Assembly (NCBI RefSeq): GCF_030445035.2
Contig: NC_080680.1
Coordinates: 114,106,228-114,170,227 of the forward strand
Length of the DNA stretch: 64,000 nt
Origin: Dasypus novemcinctus
Lineage: Eukaryota > Chordata > Mammalia > Cingulata > Dasypodidae
Direction: 5' to 3'
Below are positions 1 through 11,124 of this stretch, in pieces. The notes below the pieces were generated by a model that saw only the letters and a program-made list of their open reading frames with translations, made no database searches and was not told the DNA's origin. The first letter of the stretch is position 1. Each line of letters begins with the position of its first letter. The position numbers and the translations under genes were made by a program.

Positions 1-82
1 AGTTAGGTAGACAATGTTTGGTGTATTTATATAAGGGATGGTGTGAACTTAAAAGCAGTGGATAGTTCTGCCCTAGTTTACC

Positions 83-660
83 TTTTTTTTTTTTTTTAAA
101 ATCTTTATTGAACTAGAGCTTACATAACAAAGTTCACCTCTTTAAAGTGTCCAGTACAATAATGTCTTTTAGCGTATTTGCAGAGTTGTGCAACTATCAC
201 TGTAATCTAACTTGAGAACATTTTTTTCTCATTGTCTGCTTGTTGTCTGTTTTTTCCTTAGGAGGCACAGGGAATCAAGCCAGGGACTTCCCATATGGAG
301 GCAGTTGCTCAATAGCTTGAGCCACATCACTCCCCTAGAACATTTCCAGCATCCCCCAAAGAAGCCCAGTCCAGTACCCACTTGCAGTCACTCTCCATTC
401 CCAGACACCCCTACCATCTGCCTTCCAACCCTAGAAAAGACAACTGTTTTCTTTCTCTATAGATTTTCCTATTCTGGATATTGAGTATATATGGTATTAT
501 AAAATATGTCATCTTTTGAGACTGACTTCTTTAACTTAGCATCATATTTCTGAGGTTCATCTATGATGTTAACATGTCTCAGTACCTTATTCCTTTTTAT
601 TGCAAAATAATATTCCTTTGTATGGAGAAGCCACATTTTGTTTACCCACTTCCTATTTTT
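83..660 (-). mobile_element. L1 (L1MA/MB-type) 3' end, antisense, interrupted by a SINE
   Basis: It starts with a 15-nt T run (poly(A) tail on the minus strand), followed by sequence I recognise as the mammalian L1M 3' UTR in reverse: the 'gttgtgcaactatcac' block near 188 and the 'tattcctttgtatgga' block near 610. Residues 224-336 are a later SINE. No open L1 frame remains. The far boundary is approximate because similarity fades near 660-690. Confidence 0.75.
224..336 (-). mobile_element. Short tRNA-headed armadillo SINE, antisense, inside L1
   Basis: Read on the minus strand it begins with a 'gtggctcaagc..ttgagca' tRNA-like head and has a degenerate B box, then an A-rich tail (T-rich at 224-261 on the plus strand). 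It is flanked by the exact 9-bp direct repeat agaacattt at 215-223 and 337-345, which fixes the ends and shows it landed in the older L1. It belongs to the same short class as the SINEs at 26142 and 31913. Confidence 0.75.
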
Positions 661-689
661 TCCTCACACCAATTAGCCTCTGTGGAAAA

Positions 690-800
690 TCCTTGGAAAT
701 CTTTCTTCCTTGACTTCTATAATACCACTTCTGGTTTTCCTCCAGTATTTCTCCTACCTTTGCATCTCAGGCTGGTCCATGGAATTCTCTTGGTGTACTC
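690..800 (+). mobile_element. Possible L2 fragment
   Basis: The 'ggttttcctccagtatttctcctacc' region (near 733) resembles the L2 coding part upstream of the L2 piece at 2120. The match is short and no boundary can be fixed. It could be the distal end of that same L2. Confidence 0.3.
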
Positions 801-2110
801 ACCTTTTAGCTGCTGATGGTCCTCAGATTTTATCACTTTCAAGCTCAGCACAAGGGTCACCTTCCCTGAATGCCATCCTTTAGAAAGCTCCACATATCAC
901 ATTCCTGATAAATTTATTAAAGAATGGAAGAGCTCCTCCACCATATGGGACCCAGAGCTCAGCCCTGGCACAGTGTGACCCATAATGCTGAACATTTGCT
1001 CTCTTAATTGACACTCTTCAGGACCTAGAAAACCTTCTCTACATCTTCTGTCCCATGTTCTCTATGCGAAAGGTACCTGGTTCCATGTCTTGTAGAGGTG
1101 TGTGGGTTGTGCTATTGTGGAAGTCAAAACTGGTCCCTACTTTGGAATATAGGGAGCATTTGAGCAGCAGAAAAGTTTAGAAAAAAGAAAAGACATAGTA
1201 ATTAATGTGTCAAATCTTTCCTGCTAGATAGTATGACTGTGTAGAGTCTTCCATGATAAACTATCACTTCCCCCAAAGCTGAGCTTTCATTTTCTTGCTT
1301 CTTTTCATTTTCCAATTCATGGTTCTAGGGTACTCATGAGTTAGGATAGGATTTACAACTGTGGCTTATAGAGGGAGAGAAACATTTTGCAATATTAAAC
1401 AACTTACTGTATTCCTACATTTGCATCCATGTAAGTTTAGATGTAATGACTGGGAAGTATGATACTGAAACTTTTGTGTTGCTCTAAGGATCTAGATACT
1501 TTGAAATAATGACGTTAAAATATCTGGTAAGATTTTCTCTATGATCTGTGTTTTACATTGTTTGAACATGATGTTTGGGATTAATGGTTCATTTCTGAAT
1601 CAAAGTAGTGATTTAGGGATTTTGTTGACATTTCCAGTTGCTACTACCTCCATTTTCTATTTTGGCATTACTGTGAAAAGAACACGAATTAAATGAAAAT
1701 CTTGATTATAACAACATAATTAGTGATTTTGTTGAAATGAAGACAAGAAAATAAATTTCATGGGATAAACATATAATAATTCATGAAGTGTGTATGTCTT
1801 TTTTATCCCTCATTTGCACATTACCAGCCCATCAACAGAACACCCAGTCATGCAAAATAATAATTGATCTTAGTTGTCTTATTAATTGTGCCAACTTTCA
1901 GTCATATAAAACCATAATTTTATATATTTAAAAATTCTCGGAAGTTTTGAAGGTATGTTTGTCTGGGGATTAAACCTTTTATTTTCCAGCCTATTGTGTT
2001 TGGTATAGAGGTCTCAAATATGTGGCCATATGAATGTGAACTTCCACTGGCTCTCTTGCTCAAGGCTAGAATAGCCAATCCTCAGGATATTCCTGAAAAA
2101 ACTCTGCTCT
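800..2110. other. Unique AT-rich DNA, nothing recognised
   Basis: I see no repeat signature, no exon-like open frame with flanking splice signals and no RNA-like fold. An A/T-rich block with many TAAT words lies at 1680-1950. It is consistent with ordinary non-coding DNA. Confidence 0.5.
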
Positions 2111-2119
2111 TTTCACTTT

Positions 2120-2643
2120 AGACCCTTTCTCTGAGTAACCTCATCCACTCCATGTATTCAAATACCAACAATTTGCTGGTGAACCTAAATCCATTTCCCA
2201 GCTCAGCGTTTTCTCTTGAGCTTCTGACCAGTGTACCTTCCTGTTTAACCTGGATGCCCCTCCTTGGACACAGTATGTCGTTGACTGAGTTCATTCTCAT
2301 CTCCTTCCTCCTCAAACTGACTCCTCCTGACAACTGGGATCATCTCTGCCTCCTCCTCCTCTTTCTCTCTCACCATCTCCTCTGATAGCCTTTGGGCTGT
2401 CTGCTTCAACCGACCCCTCCTACTTGACATCTCCCTCATTCATCCTTACTTCCCCATTCCCATGGTCATGTCTTTGTAGCTGTTCCTCATTTCATAATTA
2501 TTTTTCTACTCGTCCTCTGGACTCCAGGGTGGCTCATCTAGCAAAACTTTGGTCAGCTTATTGTCCTACTTAAAATTTTCTAATGTCACATTCCATAACA
2601 TGGTATAACAGGAGCTTTGCCATCTGGCCCTTGCCCTCTGCCT
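2120..2643 (+). mobile_element. L2 LINE, first part (split by a later insertion)
   Basis: The pyrimidine-rich sense strand matches the L2 ORF2/3' region in order: 'acctcatccactccatg..aaatacca' near 2138, 'cctacttgacatctcc' near 2419, and a 'cctacttaaaa' block near 2565. The element stops at 2643 and continues after the insertion at about 3239. It is old and has many frameshifts. Confidence 0.7.
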
Positions 2644-2657
2644 TTCCAACCACACCT

Positions 2658-3224
2658 GTTCCTCCCACACCAATAACCTCTTTCATCATTGTGGCACATT
2701 CATTGCATTTGGTGAATACATCTTGGAGCACTGCTGCACCACATGGATTAGAGTTTACATTGTAGTTTACACTCTCCCCCAGTCCATTCAGTGGGTTGTG
2801 GCAGGATATATAATGTCCAGTATCTGTCCCTGCAATATCATTTAGGACAACTCCGAGTCCTGAAAGTGCCCCCACATCACATCTCTTCTTCCCTCTCCCT
2901 GTCCTCAGTAACTACTGTGGCCACTGTCTCCACATCAATGATACAATTTCTTCCATTGTTAGAGTCACAATAATTCTATAGTGGAATACCAGTAATTCCA
3001 CTCTAATCCATATTTTATTCCTCCATTCTGTGGACCCTGGATGGTGATGTCTACTCCACCTCTAAATTGAGAGGTTGGCTTGGACACATATGGTTGATGG
3101 ATGCGATTCTCCTGCTTGCAGTTGTAGGCACTCTCGGTTCCCTGGTGTGGTGGTTGACCAACTTCACCTCCCTGCTAGCTGACCTGGGTAAGTCTGACGA
3201 ACCGGAGAGAAGGTGTTGCAACTC
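2658..3224 (-). mobile_element. Xenarthran L1-like 3' region, copy 1
   Basis: It shares long blocks with 31050-31900, 47440-48250 and 50291-50539, for example 'gtttacattgtagtttaca' near 2752. The flanks carry near-identical 14-bp repeats at 2644-2657 and 3225-3238 (one mismatch), read as a TSD. Unlike copy 4 it has no A-rich 3' tail, so the 3' end is truncated or eroded. A frame of about 100 codons on the minus strand runs through it into L2 and is not a gene. The family assignment to L1 is inferred from copy 4. Confidence 0.7.
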
Positions 3225-3238
3225 TTCCAACCACATCT

Positions 3239-3562
3239 TGAACCATTTCCATCCCTTGATTTTTGTGCTCTAGTCACACTGAGATTTTATTTTTTAAATT
3301 GCACCATTTCCCTTCTATCTCAGGTCCTTTGTACTTTCAGTTCCCTTTGCCTTGCCCCAAGGATGTTCTTTCTTGCCCCACTCTGCTCCCTCACCTAGTC
3401 TTGGGTGAATATACGGTAAATATGTGTCTCTTTTATAGACTATAAGCTCTTGGGGATAGGCACCATGTCTGTTTTCTATTACAATTTTATCTCTAATGCT
3501 TGGGACAGTGACTGCCGTCATAAAATAGACACTCATTATATGTTTGTTGAATGAATAAAAAA
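3239..3562 (+). mobile_element. L2 LINE, 3' part
   Basis: This resumes the L2 cut at 2643 and runs to the typical L2 3' end: 'actataagctcttggggata' near 3439, a degenerate 'cactcattatatgtttgttg' near 3530, then 'aatgaataaa'. Together with 2120-2643 it forms one old element of about 850 bp. Confidence 0.75.
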
Positions 3563-4132
3563 CTCATTCATTTTTGTATTCCCAATGTTTTGCAGAATAA
3601 ATGGCATAAATTAAATACTCACTAAATTCTGAATTAATAAATCGATGAGTTCTGTAGACATACCTAGATAGTTGTTTAAACAATGGCTCTTCAGAACTTC
3701 AAGTCACTTAGAAATCAGGTAATTTGTCCCTTTACTTTACAAAGAGCTTAACCAAGTGCTGGTTGTAGACAGAAGCTTAATAAATGGATAGATGGACATG
3801 GACACAATTGCAGTTTGCCTCTGTCTAGACATGGTCTAAATATCCTTTCCTACAAGAGATATCAGGGAACTGGCTCAGCTAGTGACTGTTCTGTAAATCT
3901 AATGGAGGAGGGAAGGGAGTGTGTGATTTGGGAATGAAATGAAGGAGTAATACAGAATCAGTAGTTGAGTATAGACCTAAACTGTTTGGGTCACCCAGCT
4001 GAAGAGGAAGGCCAGTGACACGGCTCCAGGGATTTGAGGAAGAAGTAGTTGAATTGGGTACTAGGTCTCACCTACTTATTATCATGAAGCATGGGCGAAA
4101 GCTAAATTTTTTTTTTTAACATTTTCAAAAGT
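3563..4132. other. Mostly unique DNA
   Basis: A short L2-like phrase (agcttaataaatgga, near 3773) and a possible MIR scrap (ggtcacccagctgaagagg, near 3989) are too weak to call. Nothing else is recognised. Confidence 0.4.
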
Positions 4133-4690
4133 TTCAGTAAATTCAATAAACCACGTATATTGAGATGGTGTTGGCCTGACGTTACAGAAGCATACCAATT
4201 CTAAGTGGCTTAAATAATAAAAAAATGTATTATCTCATCCAGAGGTAAGGAGGCAGTTATTCAACAGATTGATGATATTGCCAAGAACTTGGAGTCTTTT
4301 CCTCTTTCACCTCTGCCATTCTTGTTTCGTCCTCAGGCTGGATTTTCTCTGGGTTGCAAGATGACTCCTGCTATTCTAGATAGCACATGGCCAGGGAAGA
4401 CAATGTCTAGAGAAAAAAAGAGACCAGCTTTTCCCCTGTGTTTTCTGCAGAAGAAAACTTTTCCACATCCTCCAGCAGATTTGTTCTCATACCTCCTTGG
4501 CTTGAATTACATCCATGCGGTGATGTAAACCAATCAATATCAAGGGGAAAGGATTCAAGACCCACCCCTGGGGCTGGAGCTAATGGCCTTCTTCCCTTAA
4601 ATCCTCTAGTTGTTAAGAAGGAGGAAGCAAGGGAAATGAGTGTTGTGTAAGCAATCCATAATATCTGGTTTACCCGGACATCTTGACCCT
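4133..4690 (+). repeat. Ancient interspersed repeat, family not assigned
   Basis: The blocks 'aagtggcttaaataataaa' (4204), 'ttatctcatccagagg', 'ttgcaagatgactcctgc' and 'gacccacccctggggctgg' occur in the same order in a common eutherian interspersed repeat. I remember the sequence pattern but cannot name the family with confidence. No long open frame is present. A RepeatMasker run would settle it. Confidence 0.4.
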
Positions 4691-5369
4691 GAATTTCTGG
4701 CCTCAAAAATTTTATTAAAGATAATATAACTCCCTTTCCCTAAACCCCAACTCTGTGGGAGGAGAAAAAATGAATTTCAAAAGAATGCAAGAGTTTTTTG
4801 TGTGGACTCATTTATATATTGAGAACACAGTCAATGGGCCCAACTTCTTGGCTTGGGTTATGGAACCTGGTAGAGTAGTTGAGGGGTGCTGAAGATTAAT
4901 TGCATAATGTATAAGAGTGATTAATTTTAATCACTGTATTTCCCCCCTTTTAACAAAGAGCATCCTAGGTGGAGTTTGCCAATTGTATCAATCTGTTCTA
5001 GCTTCTAGGCCAGTAGAATTCATGGTTATGTGGCCCTGGAGTCCCATTTTCTGTCACTATTAACCAAAGGAGCCACATGAGCCCAGTATAATAGAATATT
5101 CTAATACAGAAATGAAAGGTCTTGCAGCCTTGCAGGTTGTGGGAGAAAGACGCACACTCAGCCTATTAGCTTTTTGCCTGAGAGTGAGATTTCCTTAGAC
5201 AAAGGTTCAAGCTTGGCTCTCTATCCAGGGGAAAGAAACTGGTCAAACCAGTTTATTTCTAATCCTTTGTTTTTCCTTCACCATTTTTTCACTTTGAAAA
5301 CATTTTCAGACCACCATGCAGACAAAGTCTTGTCAAAAAAGAAAATCAATCAAACTGAATGGTTCGCAT
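4691..5369. other. Unique DNA, nothing recognised
   Basis: It has ordinary base composition, with no repeat signature and no exon-like frame. Confidence 0.4.
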
Positions 5370-5950
5370 GTGCTCAATTCAATTCCGAATAAATATTTTG
5401 AGGCCCTACTATATGTAAGTTGCCATATAAAGAATGGAGGGAATGCACCAATAAGCAAGCATACCATTTTGCACACATTTTCTGAGAACGTAATTTTTTT
5501 TTCTCGTAGTACTAGGATATGTTTGGGGATATAAGATGTAAGATGAACGAGAGATTTCTATATCTTCAAGGAACATGTATATTTGAGGTGAGGGGATGTA
5601 ATACAGATGAGTAAATAATTCACTGAATTTCACTGTGATATGTCAAGGTGCTGCTGGTTGCTGTGATGTCAAAGGGATGGCCAAACCAAGGACAGAAAGA
5701 AAGTGAGAGAAGTCATTGCTCTGGGAATGAAATTTAGGTGCATTTTGAAGGGTAGATAGGTGCTTTCCAGAAATAACTGAGTCTGAATTTTCAAAAGCAG
5801 AATTATGACATTTACACCAAGAGCTGTAAGACAAGACAAAATGTGCCAGGTTTTCTAAGGGGGCATCATAGAATGCTTCAAGGAGGAGGGATCTTTTGAT
5901 CTGAGCTTTGGCAATTGTGTGGAATATTAAAAGTTAGAAATGGACAAAAG
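5370..5950 (-). mobile_element. L2 LINE, antisense, degenerate
   Basis: It opens with 'aaatattttgaggccctactatatgtaag', the reverse of the L2 3' end near 5391. Weaker L2-like blocks follow, such as 'gaatgcttcaaggaggagg' (5871) and 'gatctgagctttgg'. The distal boundary is uncertain. Confidence 0.5.
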
Positions 5951-7424
5951 GCACTCATACAGAGCTTGTATTGTAAATGTGACTGGAATAAGATATACTA
6001 TGCTGCAAGTTTATTTTTTTCATTCTTTATTTCTTCCCCTTCCCTTTAACAAGGAAGAATTTTTTGCTTGAGGGGTGTAGACAGGAAGAACTAACTCAGG
6101 GAGGGAAGAGAAGCAAGAGAACCTGAATTTGAGTTTGAGGGAAGTTTTGGACTAAGAGTTCAGAGTAGGAGAGGACAAAAGCTTTGGGTCAGCCTAGATA
6201 CATGTGAAAAATGAGAGAAGAGCCATGGGAAAACAGTTTTTAGTAGGAGTTGCTGCGTGTTAAGAGCTTGTTATCCCTTTTGGTGTTTTTATGAAGGTCT
6301 GCAGTGATTTAATTAATCTCAGATTCATCTGAGTGCTAGGCTCATGTTCCTTTGACATAACACTACATCAAGATGGCACTACGAGGCACCTGGGCTTTAT
6401 GCAAACTGTGTAAACTAAGGCAGATCACAAGGTAGAATTGGGTTGCAAAATGTCACATCTGGATAAAGACAAGGCTGTTTATAGGAGAGAACTGGGTCAG
6501 AGGTACAGTGGAGGACTTAAAAGCCAAGGTGAGGAAGGTGGTATGTGTTGATGGGCAAGGCAGGGCTCTGAAATTTCTGAATTGGGTGGCTCAGTATCAG
6601 AGCTGTGTTCAAGGACAATGACATTGAGAGCTGATTCAGTGGGAGAGGGGATATACGATACATATCAAAGAGTTTTTGCAAAACCTGGTGCCAAATAACA
6701 GATTTGGAAGATTTTTCATTAAATTAATTTTTAAAAAATTTGAATTGACCACAGGTTTTGGTTTTATCTAGACACAGTATCAACTGGGTCTACGAGATCA
6801 GAGTGTGCTCGCCAATCTCATTACTGCATCCTATTTCTATTATTTAGGAGTGACAGAGGACTTACAAAGTGCTCAGGCTAGCTCTGCAGCACAATGCAAT
6901 AGGGCAAGTTTTTATTGAGCCCCCACCAGGTGGCTGGCACAGGCCTTGAGCACCAGGCTTACCATATAATTAGAGTTACCAGATCCCCACACAAGCCAGC
7001 CCCCCAATGCATGGAGACTGAGGGCTGGAACTTAATGAGAGGCAGATGTCAACGGGGAGCAGATGTTTGCAGCTCTTCAGTTATATCAAATTAATCATCT
7101 CCTGACTTCAAGGTGCTTCTTGGAGTCCAGGAAATTTCCCTGTAATAAATTGCTCCTGGGATTGATTTTTAAAGTGAGAATGTATATGCCACTGTCTTGA
7201 ATGCTTTAGAACAGTTCTACTTAGAAGCACAAGAGGATTTTTTTTTTTTTAATGTTATGGGCAAATGTAGAGGGAGGGAACAAGACTAAATTTAATCCCT
7301 CAAAGCTGTTTCTATAAAGTAGAGGGATTGGCCTTTTATTTATAAAATTAGCTGCTGGCACGTCTCAACCAATCTGATCCTCTTCATTTTATTTTAGCAC
7401 ATAAATTTTGAAAACACATAATGT
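5951..7424. other. Mostly unique DNA
   Basis: Short stretches near 6470-6620 faintly resemble antisense L2 internal sequence. An 11-nt T run lies at 7239. No gene, exon or clear repeat is recognised. Confidence 0.4.
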
Positions 7425-7640
7425 ACCAAAGCTGTAATGGTGAGTGGAAACACAGATTCTGGCCTCATGGAGCTTACAGAATGGTAGGGAAAATGCACCT
7501 AAGTCAAATAATCATGCAAAGACACCCAAACTTTCAAATGTGGTAAGGGCATGAAGGAGAGTTGTGCGGTTCTTCTAGAGAGTTAATGCGTGGATTTGAT
7601 TAAGTCTCGGGGGTCAGAGAAATTTTTTCAGAGCCAGGGA
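7425..7640 (-). mobile_element. L2 fragment, antisense
   Basis: The phrase 'tctggcctcatggagcttac' near 7458, followed by 'agaatggtaggg', is the reverse of the L2 3' UTR-proximal region. Both ends are faded. Confidence 0.55.
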
Positions 7641-7654
7641 CAATAGCAGAGGTC

Positions 7655-7882
7655 TGCCCTCTCCCCCTCCTCCTTTTTTCCCCTCCCTTCCTCTGTTCTT
7701 TTCCCTCTCCTTGTCTGCTTTCTTCTCCCCTTCCTTCCCTTTCTTTTTCTCTCTTCTTCCGATCTCTTTCCATTCCTCACTGCTTCCTTCCCTCCATCCT
7801 TCTCTTTCCTTTCTTTTCTTTTCTCCCTCCATGCCATTTTCCTCCCTTCCTCCACTTCTGCTTTTCTTCTCTCCTTTCCCAA
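7655..7882. repeat. Polypyrimidine (CT-rich) tract, about 225 nt
   Basis: The plus strand is almost wholly C and T, with irregular ccctt/cttcc/tttc units and only scattered purines. The opposite strand gives Lys/Arg/Glu-rich open frames that reflect only this composition. Long homopurine-homopyrimidine tracts can form triplex DNA; whether this one does is inference. Confidence 0.9.
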
Positions 7883-8811
7883 ACACTTAGTGACAGCTTG
7901 TTGGGAATTGACATCCTGCACCAGGTGTGGAGGGGTAGAGGAACTGGTGTAAGAAGACATGAACAGGAAACAGCCTTTGTTCTAAGTGCCCAGAGACAAT
8001 GCATGATAGGTTGGAATCCAGACCATCAGACCTTATATTAGAGGCAGGAGCAGGTTCTCTGGGAGCCCACAAGAGGGGCATCTGGCTCAGGTTGGGGTGA
8101 CGGGTAGGAGCAGGTGTTAGGGGAGAAAATGATTCTCATAGCAGGTGAAACCTGAGAGACATCTGAGAGGATACTTAGGTGCTAAGCAGATGAATGTCAG
8201 AGTGGATGGAGGGTTTTGCAGATAGACAAAAGCTCCTGGGTATAAATAAAAGAGAGGAAGTAGGCATGGTACCTCCTGGGGAGGACAAGAAATTCCGTAT
8301 GCCTGGGGTAAAGATGTGAGCTGGGAAGGTCCAGAAGATGACATGGCTGGGGAGATGGGTAGGAGACAACTCGAGGGGAAGAGGACACTGCTCAGTGCAC
8401 ACACTGAAGCCATCCAGCAGGGAGCTACACAATCACATCTACCCTTTAGGAAGAACTTTCCGGGCAGTAATGTGGTCCCGCCCACTTCGGACAAATCCAG
8501 ACTCCTGCATCCTCACACGTGGCTTTTCCAAAACAGACTGCTCTAGAATGCGAAGTCTCCGCAAGGGTCTGGTGAGTCCTTCAGGGGCCTCAGATGCAGA
8601 CGCGAAATGAAATATGAAATTATTTGATTCTGACGGCGTTGCAGCAGCGCTCCCCCACCCCAAGCTTCTCCTTTCTCTAACACCCCTAATGGGAACGAGT
8701 AAACACTATCGGAGCGTCTTCTAAATTGCTGAGACTTTTCTCATTACTTGTAGAGACGAGATAAATGAATTCTTTTTTGTGTTAAAGGGGTAAAGGGTTG
8801 CTTTCAGGCTG
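7883..8811. other. Mostly unique DNA
   Basis: No confident repeat is seen. The piece at 8580-8650 (gacgcgaaatgaaatatg, then ttctgacggcgttgcagc) keeps several CpGs in an otherwise CpG-poor neighbourhood and could be conserved, but nothing identifies a function. Confidence 0.35.
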
Positions 8812-8812
8812 T

Positions 8813-8858
8813 AATAAAAAATAAAATAAAATAAAATAAAATAAAATAAAAATAAAAA
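8813..8858 (+). repeat. (AAAAT)n microsatellite
   Basis: About eight tandem units of ataaa/aaaat, slightly interrupted at both ends. It may derive from a decayed A tail, but no element is recognisable upstream. Confidence 0.95.
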
Positions 8859-8902
8859 GTCTGCAAGGTATGAAAGGTCAGAAAACATTCATTATTCTTA
8901 AC

Positions 8903-9113
8903 CAGGGTTTCTCGACGTTTGCACAGTTGACATGTGGGGCTGGTGAATTCTTTGGTGTGGGGCTGTTTTGCATTGCAGGGTGTTTAACAGCATCCCTGGA
9001 CTCTACTCAGAGGATGCCAGTAGCAACTGTCTTCCCAGGGTGACACTAAAAAAAAAGTCTCCAGGCATTTCCAAATATCCCCTGGAGGACAAAATTGCCC
9101 CAGTTGAGAGCCT
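8903..9113 (-). mobile_element. MER20 (hAT-Charlie MITE)
   Basis: The element is about 211 bp, close to the usual MER20 length of roughly 219. It has imperfect terminal inverted repeats (cagggtttctc at one end, gttgagagcctct at the other), 'gcattgcagggtgtttaaca' near 8971, 'gcatccctgg' and 'gtctccaggcatttcc'. It has no coding capacity. No clear 8-bp TSD survives. A second copy is at 44597. Confidence 0.85.
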
Positions 9114-9699
9114 CTAAGTTTTGCAGTCAAGGTATGCTCAGCGAGTTATTTAGGGTCACACGGCCCAGTACTGGTGGCATCTGCTGTTAAGTGAATTCCA
9201 GGGTTGCCTCTCAAAGCACCACATCTCTTCCCTCTCAGGGCCCTGCTAATTATTAGAGCCCCTCTTACTTTCTTTCATCTCCAGATGCCTCTAATGTGTT
9301 ACCGTGGCACGGATCCTACTTTCTCTCCAATTACACCATCAGATGGACCTTTTTCAATTTGGCTTTCAAAGCCGGTTGCTCCTTGGAGACAGCTTTGCTA
9401 AAAGCATTTAATGATCCTTGAGGTAGCCAAGCCGTGGAGGTGCATATCTGGAGGGCTGGACGGGATGGCGAAGCTGTCAGGGGTTCTGTCCACCCTCCAG
9501 GGCTGCCATATCTCCCCTTTCTCTGTCCTCCTCCAGTGGAGCTTTCTGGCTTTAGGGCTTACATGTCAGATTCCCATTTCATAGCATTCCAGCAGCTCCA
9601 TTTTAGTCATACCCAGGCAACGCACACGGCTGCTTTCCTCTCGCAAGGACTTGTACACTATAGGATTAAAATTATGATGTTTCAGAGTTACCTTAGGCG
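9114..9699. other. Unique DNA, nothing recognised
   Basis: Scattered CpGs occur near 9440-9480. There is no repeat signature and no supported exon. Confidence 0.4.
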
Positions 9700-9776
9700 G
9701 ACTAGACTTCAAGCTCCTTGCAAACAAGGATTTTTTCTGCTTTTCCTTTGTTTTCCCAGTGCTTATACCTTCTCTC
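9700..9776 (+). mobile_element. L2 3'-end fragment
   Basis: 'actagacttcaagctccttg' at 9702 followed by 'gttttcccagtgcttata' is the typical L2 3' region just before the missing terminal repeats. Confidence 0.5.
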
Positions 9777-10630
9777 TGTCTTAAGGATGCGAAGATCCTC
9801 ACTGCCAGCTGTGAAAAATGGATGATGTCCAGACACGCAAGTGCCTTCGACGTGCCACATTTGGCAATAATGTGGTGTCTCCTCACTCAGAGCCTACGCT
9901 ATGGATGGGAACCCATATTTTACCTGGAACCTTCAGCTGGGAGATTGTATGCTATTTTTAACAGTGTCCCTTCCCCCCCCCCCCCAACATAGTTCTTAAA
10001 CAAGGTCGTGCCATTATCAGTTATTTAATATTTCTAAAATTAGAAACAGTTCACTGCTGTGGCAGCTGGAGCTTTAGACCAGACTCTTTGAGCCTTCTCA
10101 CACTGGGGCTATTGATGTAGTCTCTTGGTGAGTCTTCCTGCTTGTCTTTTTCTAGTTTACAGTTGGTTCGAAATGCAGTCAGGTGACATTTTTTGCTCCC
10201 TTTGGGTCAGGATTTGCTCTCATTTAAGACAGAGAACTTCGGGTTAGCTGCCTGTTTGATGGTCAGCATTCTGTACTCAGTGGTCTTACGTCCAACTAGC
10301 TCAAGATGGCTCTCCAACCAGCCTGAAGCAAAAGCAAAGCAATGAAAGAGAGGATAATAATGATCCCTTCCAAAGTGACCACCCCTGGGGCTCCCTAATT
10401 AAGCAACCTTGAATTCTGGGGAAAATTAAGAGACGGTGAAATGAACAGCAGGTAGAAAAAAAGAGGAGGGAAGACACACACTTTAGTTTAACAAAAAACG
10501 ATCAGTCTCCTGCTGTGTGTTAGCCCCAGCGTTAAGGGTTGGAGATGCCAATCCACATGACCTCGTCCCTGCCCTCCCCAAAATCATGGTCCTCTGAAGA
10601 GATGGACTGAGCAGAAACTGCAGTATGATT
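9777..10630. other. Mostly unique DNA with a poly(C) run
   Basis: A run of 13 C lies at 9973-9985. The rest shows no repeat or gene signature that I recognise. Confidence 0.45.
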
Positions 10631-10644
10631 AAAAGCTTACCTGC

Positions 10645-11035
10645 AGGAAGCAGACCTGGCCCAACGGATACGGCGCCTACCACATGGGAGGTCGGCGGTT
10701 CAAACCCAGGGCCTCCTTGACCCGTGTGGAGCTGGCCCATGTGCAGTGCTGATGCGCGCAAGGAGTGCCCCACATAGGGGAGCCCCACACACAAGGACTG
10801 CACCCCATAAGGAGAGCCGCCCAGCGTGAAAGAAAGTGCAGCCTGCCCAGGAATGGTGCTGCACACACAGAGAGCTGACACAGCCAGATGATGCAACAAA
10901 AAGAAATACAGATTCCTGGTGCCACTGATAAGGATAGAAGTGGTCGCAGAAGAACACACAGCGAATGGACACAGAGAGCAGACAGCTGGGAGGGGGAGGG
11001 GAGAGAAATAAACAAAAATAAATCTTTTTTTAAAA
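10645..11035 (+). mobile_element. DAS-SINE, full length (about 390 bp)
   Basis: The tRNA-like head starts near 10647. The A-box region is 'tggcccaacgg' and the B box GGTTCAAAC is at 10697-10705; these are RNA polymerase III internal promoter elements. A GC-rich body, a 'gaatggacacagagagcag' tail block and an A-rich end follow. The target repeat aaaagcttacctgc at 10631-10644 recurs at 11036-11049 with one change, and the insertion point reads TT/AAAA, the L1 endonuclease preference. A 189-codon frame on the minus strand is a by-product of the body, not a gene. Confidence 0.95.
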
Positions 11036-11124
11036 AAAAACTTACCTGCCATTCTGAAAGATTTCCCCTTAGTAATTTTTAGAATATAAAGAATTTTGAA
11101 ACTGTTGTTTTATGTAATCTCTAG

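Noticed and set aside
7614-7960. Lys/Arg/Glu-rich open frames
   Set aside because: They are produced by reading the purine strand of the polypyrimidine tract.
10645-10720. tRNA gene (A and B boxes)
   Set aside because: The head is tRNA-derived but degenerate and part of a SINE; it cannot fold as an intact cloverleaf.
10483-11052. 189-codon open frame on the minus strand
   Set aside because: It lies almost wholly within a DAS-SINE. Similar frames occur in the other DAS-SINE copies (27.1 kb, 40.1 kb, 43.8 kb), so it reflects the SINE body rather than a gene.
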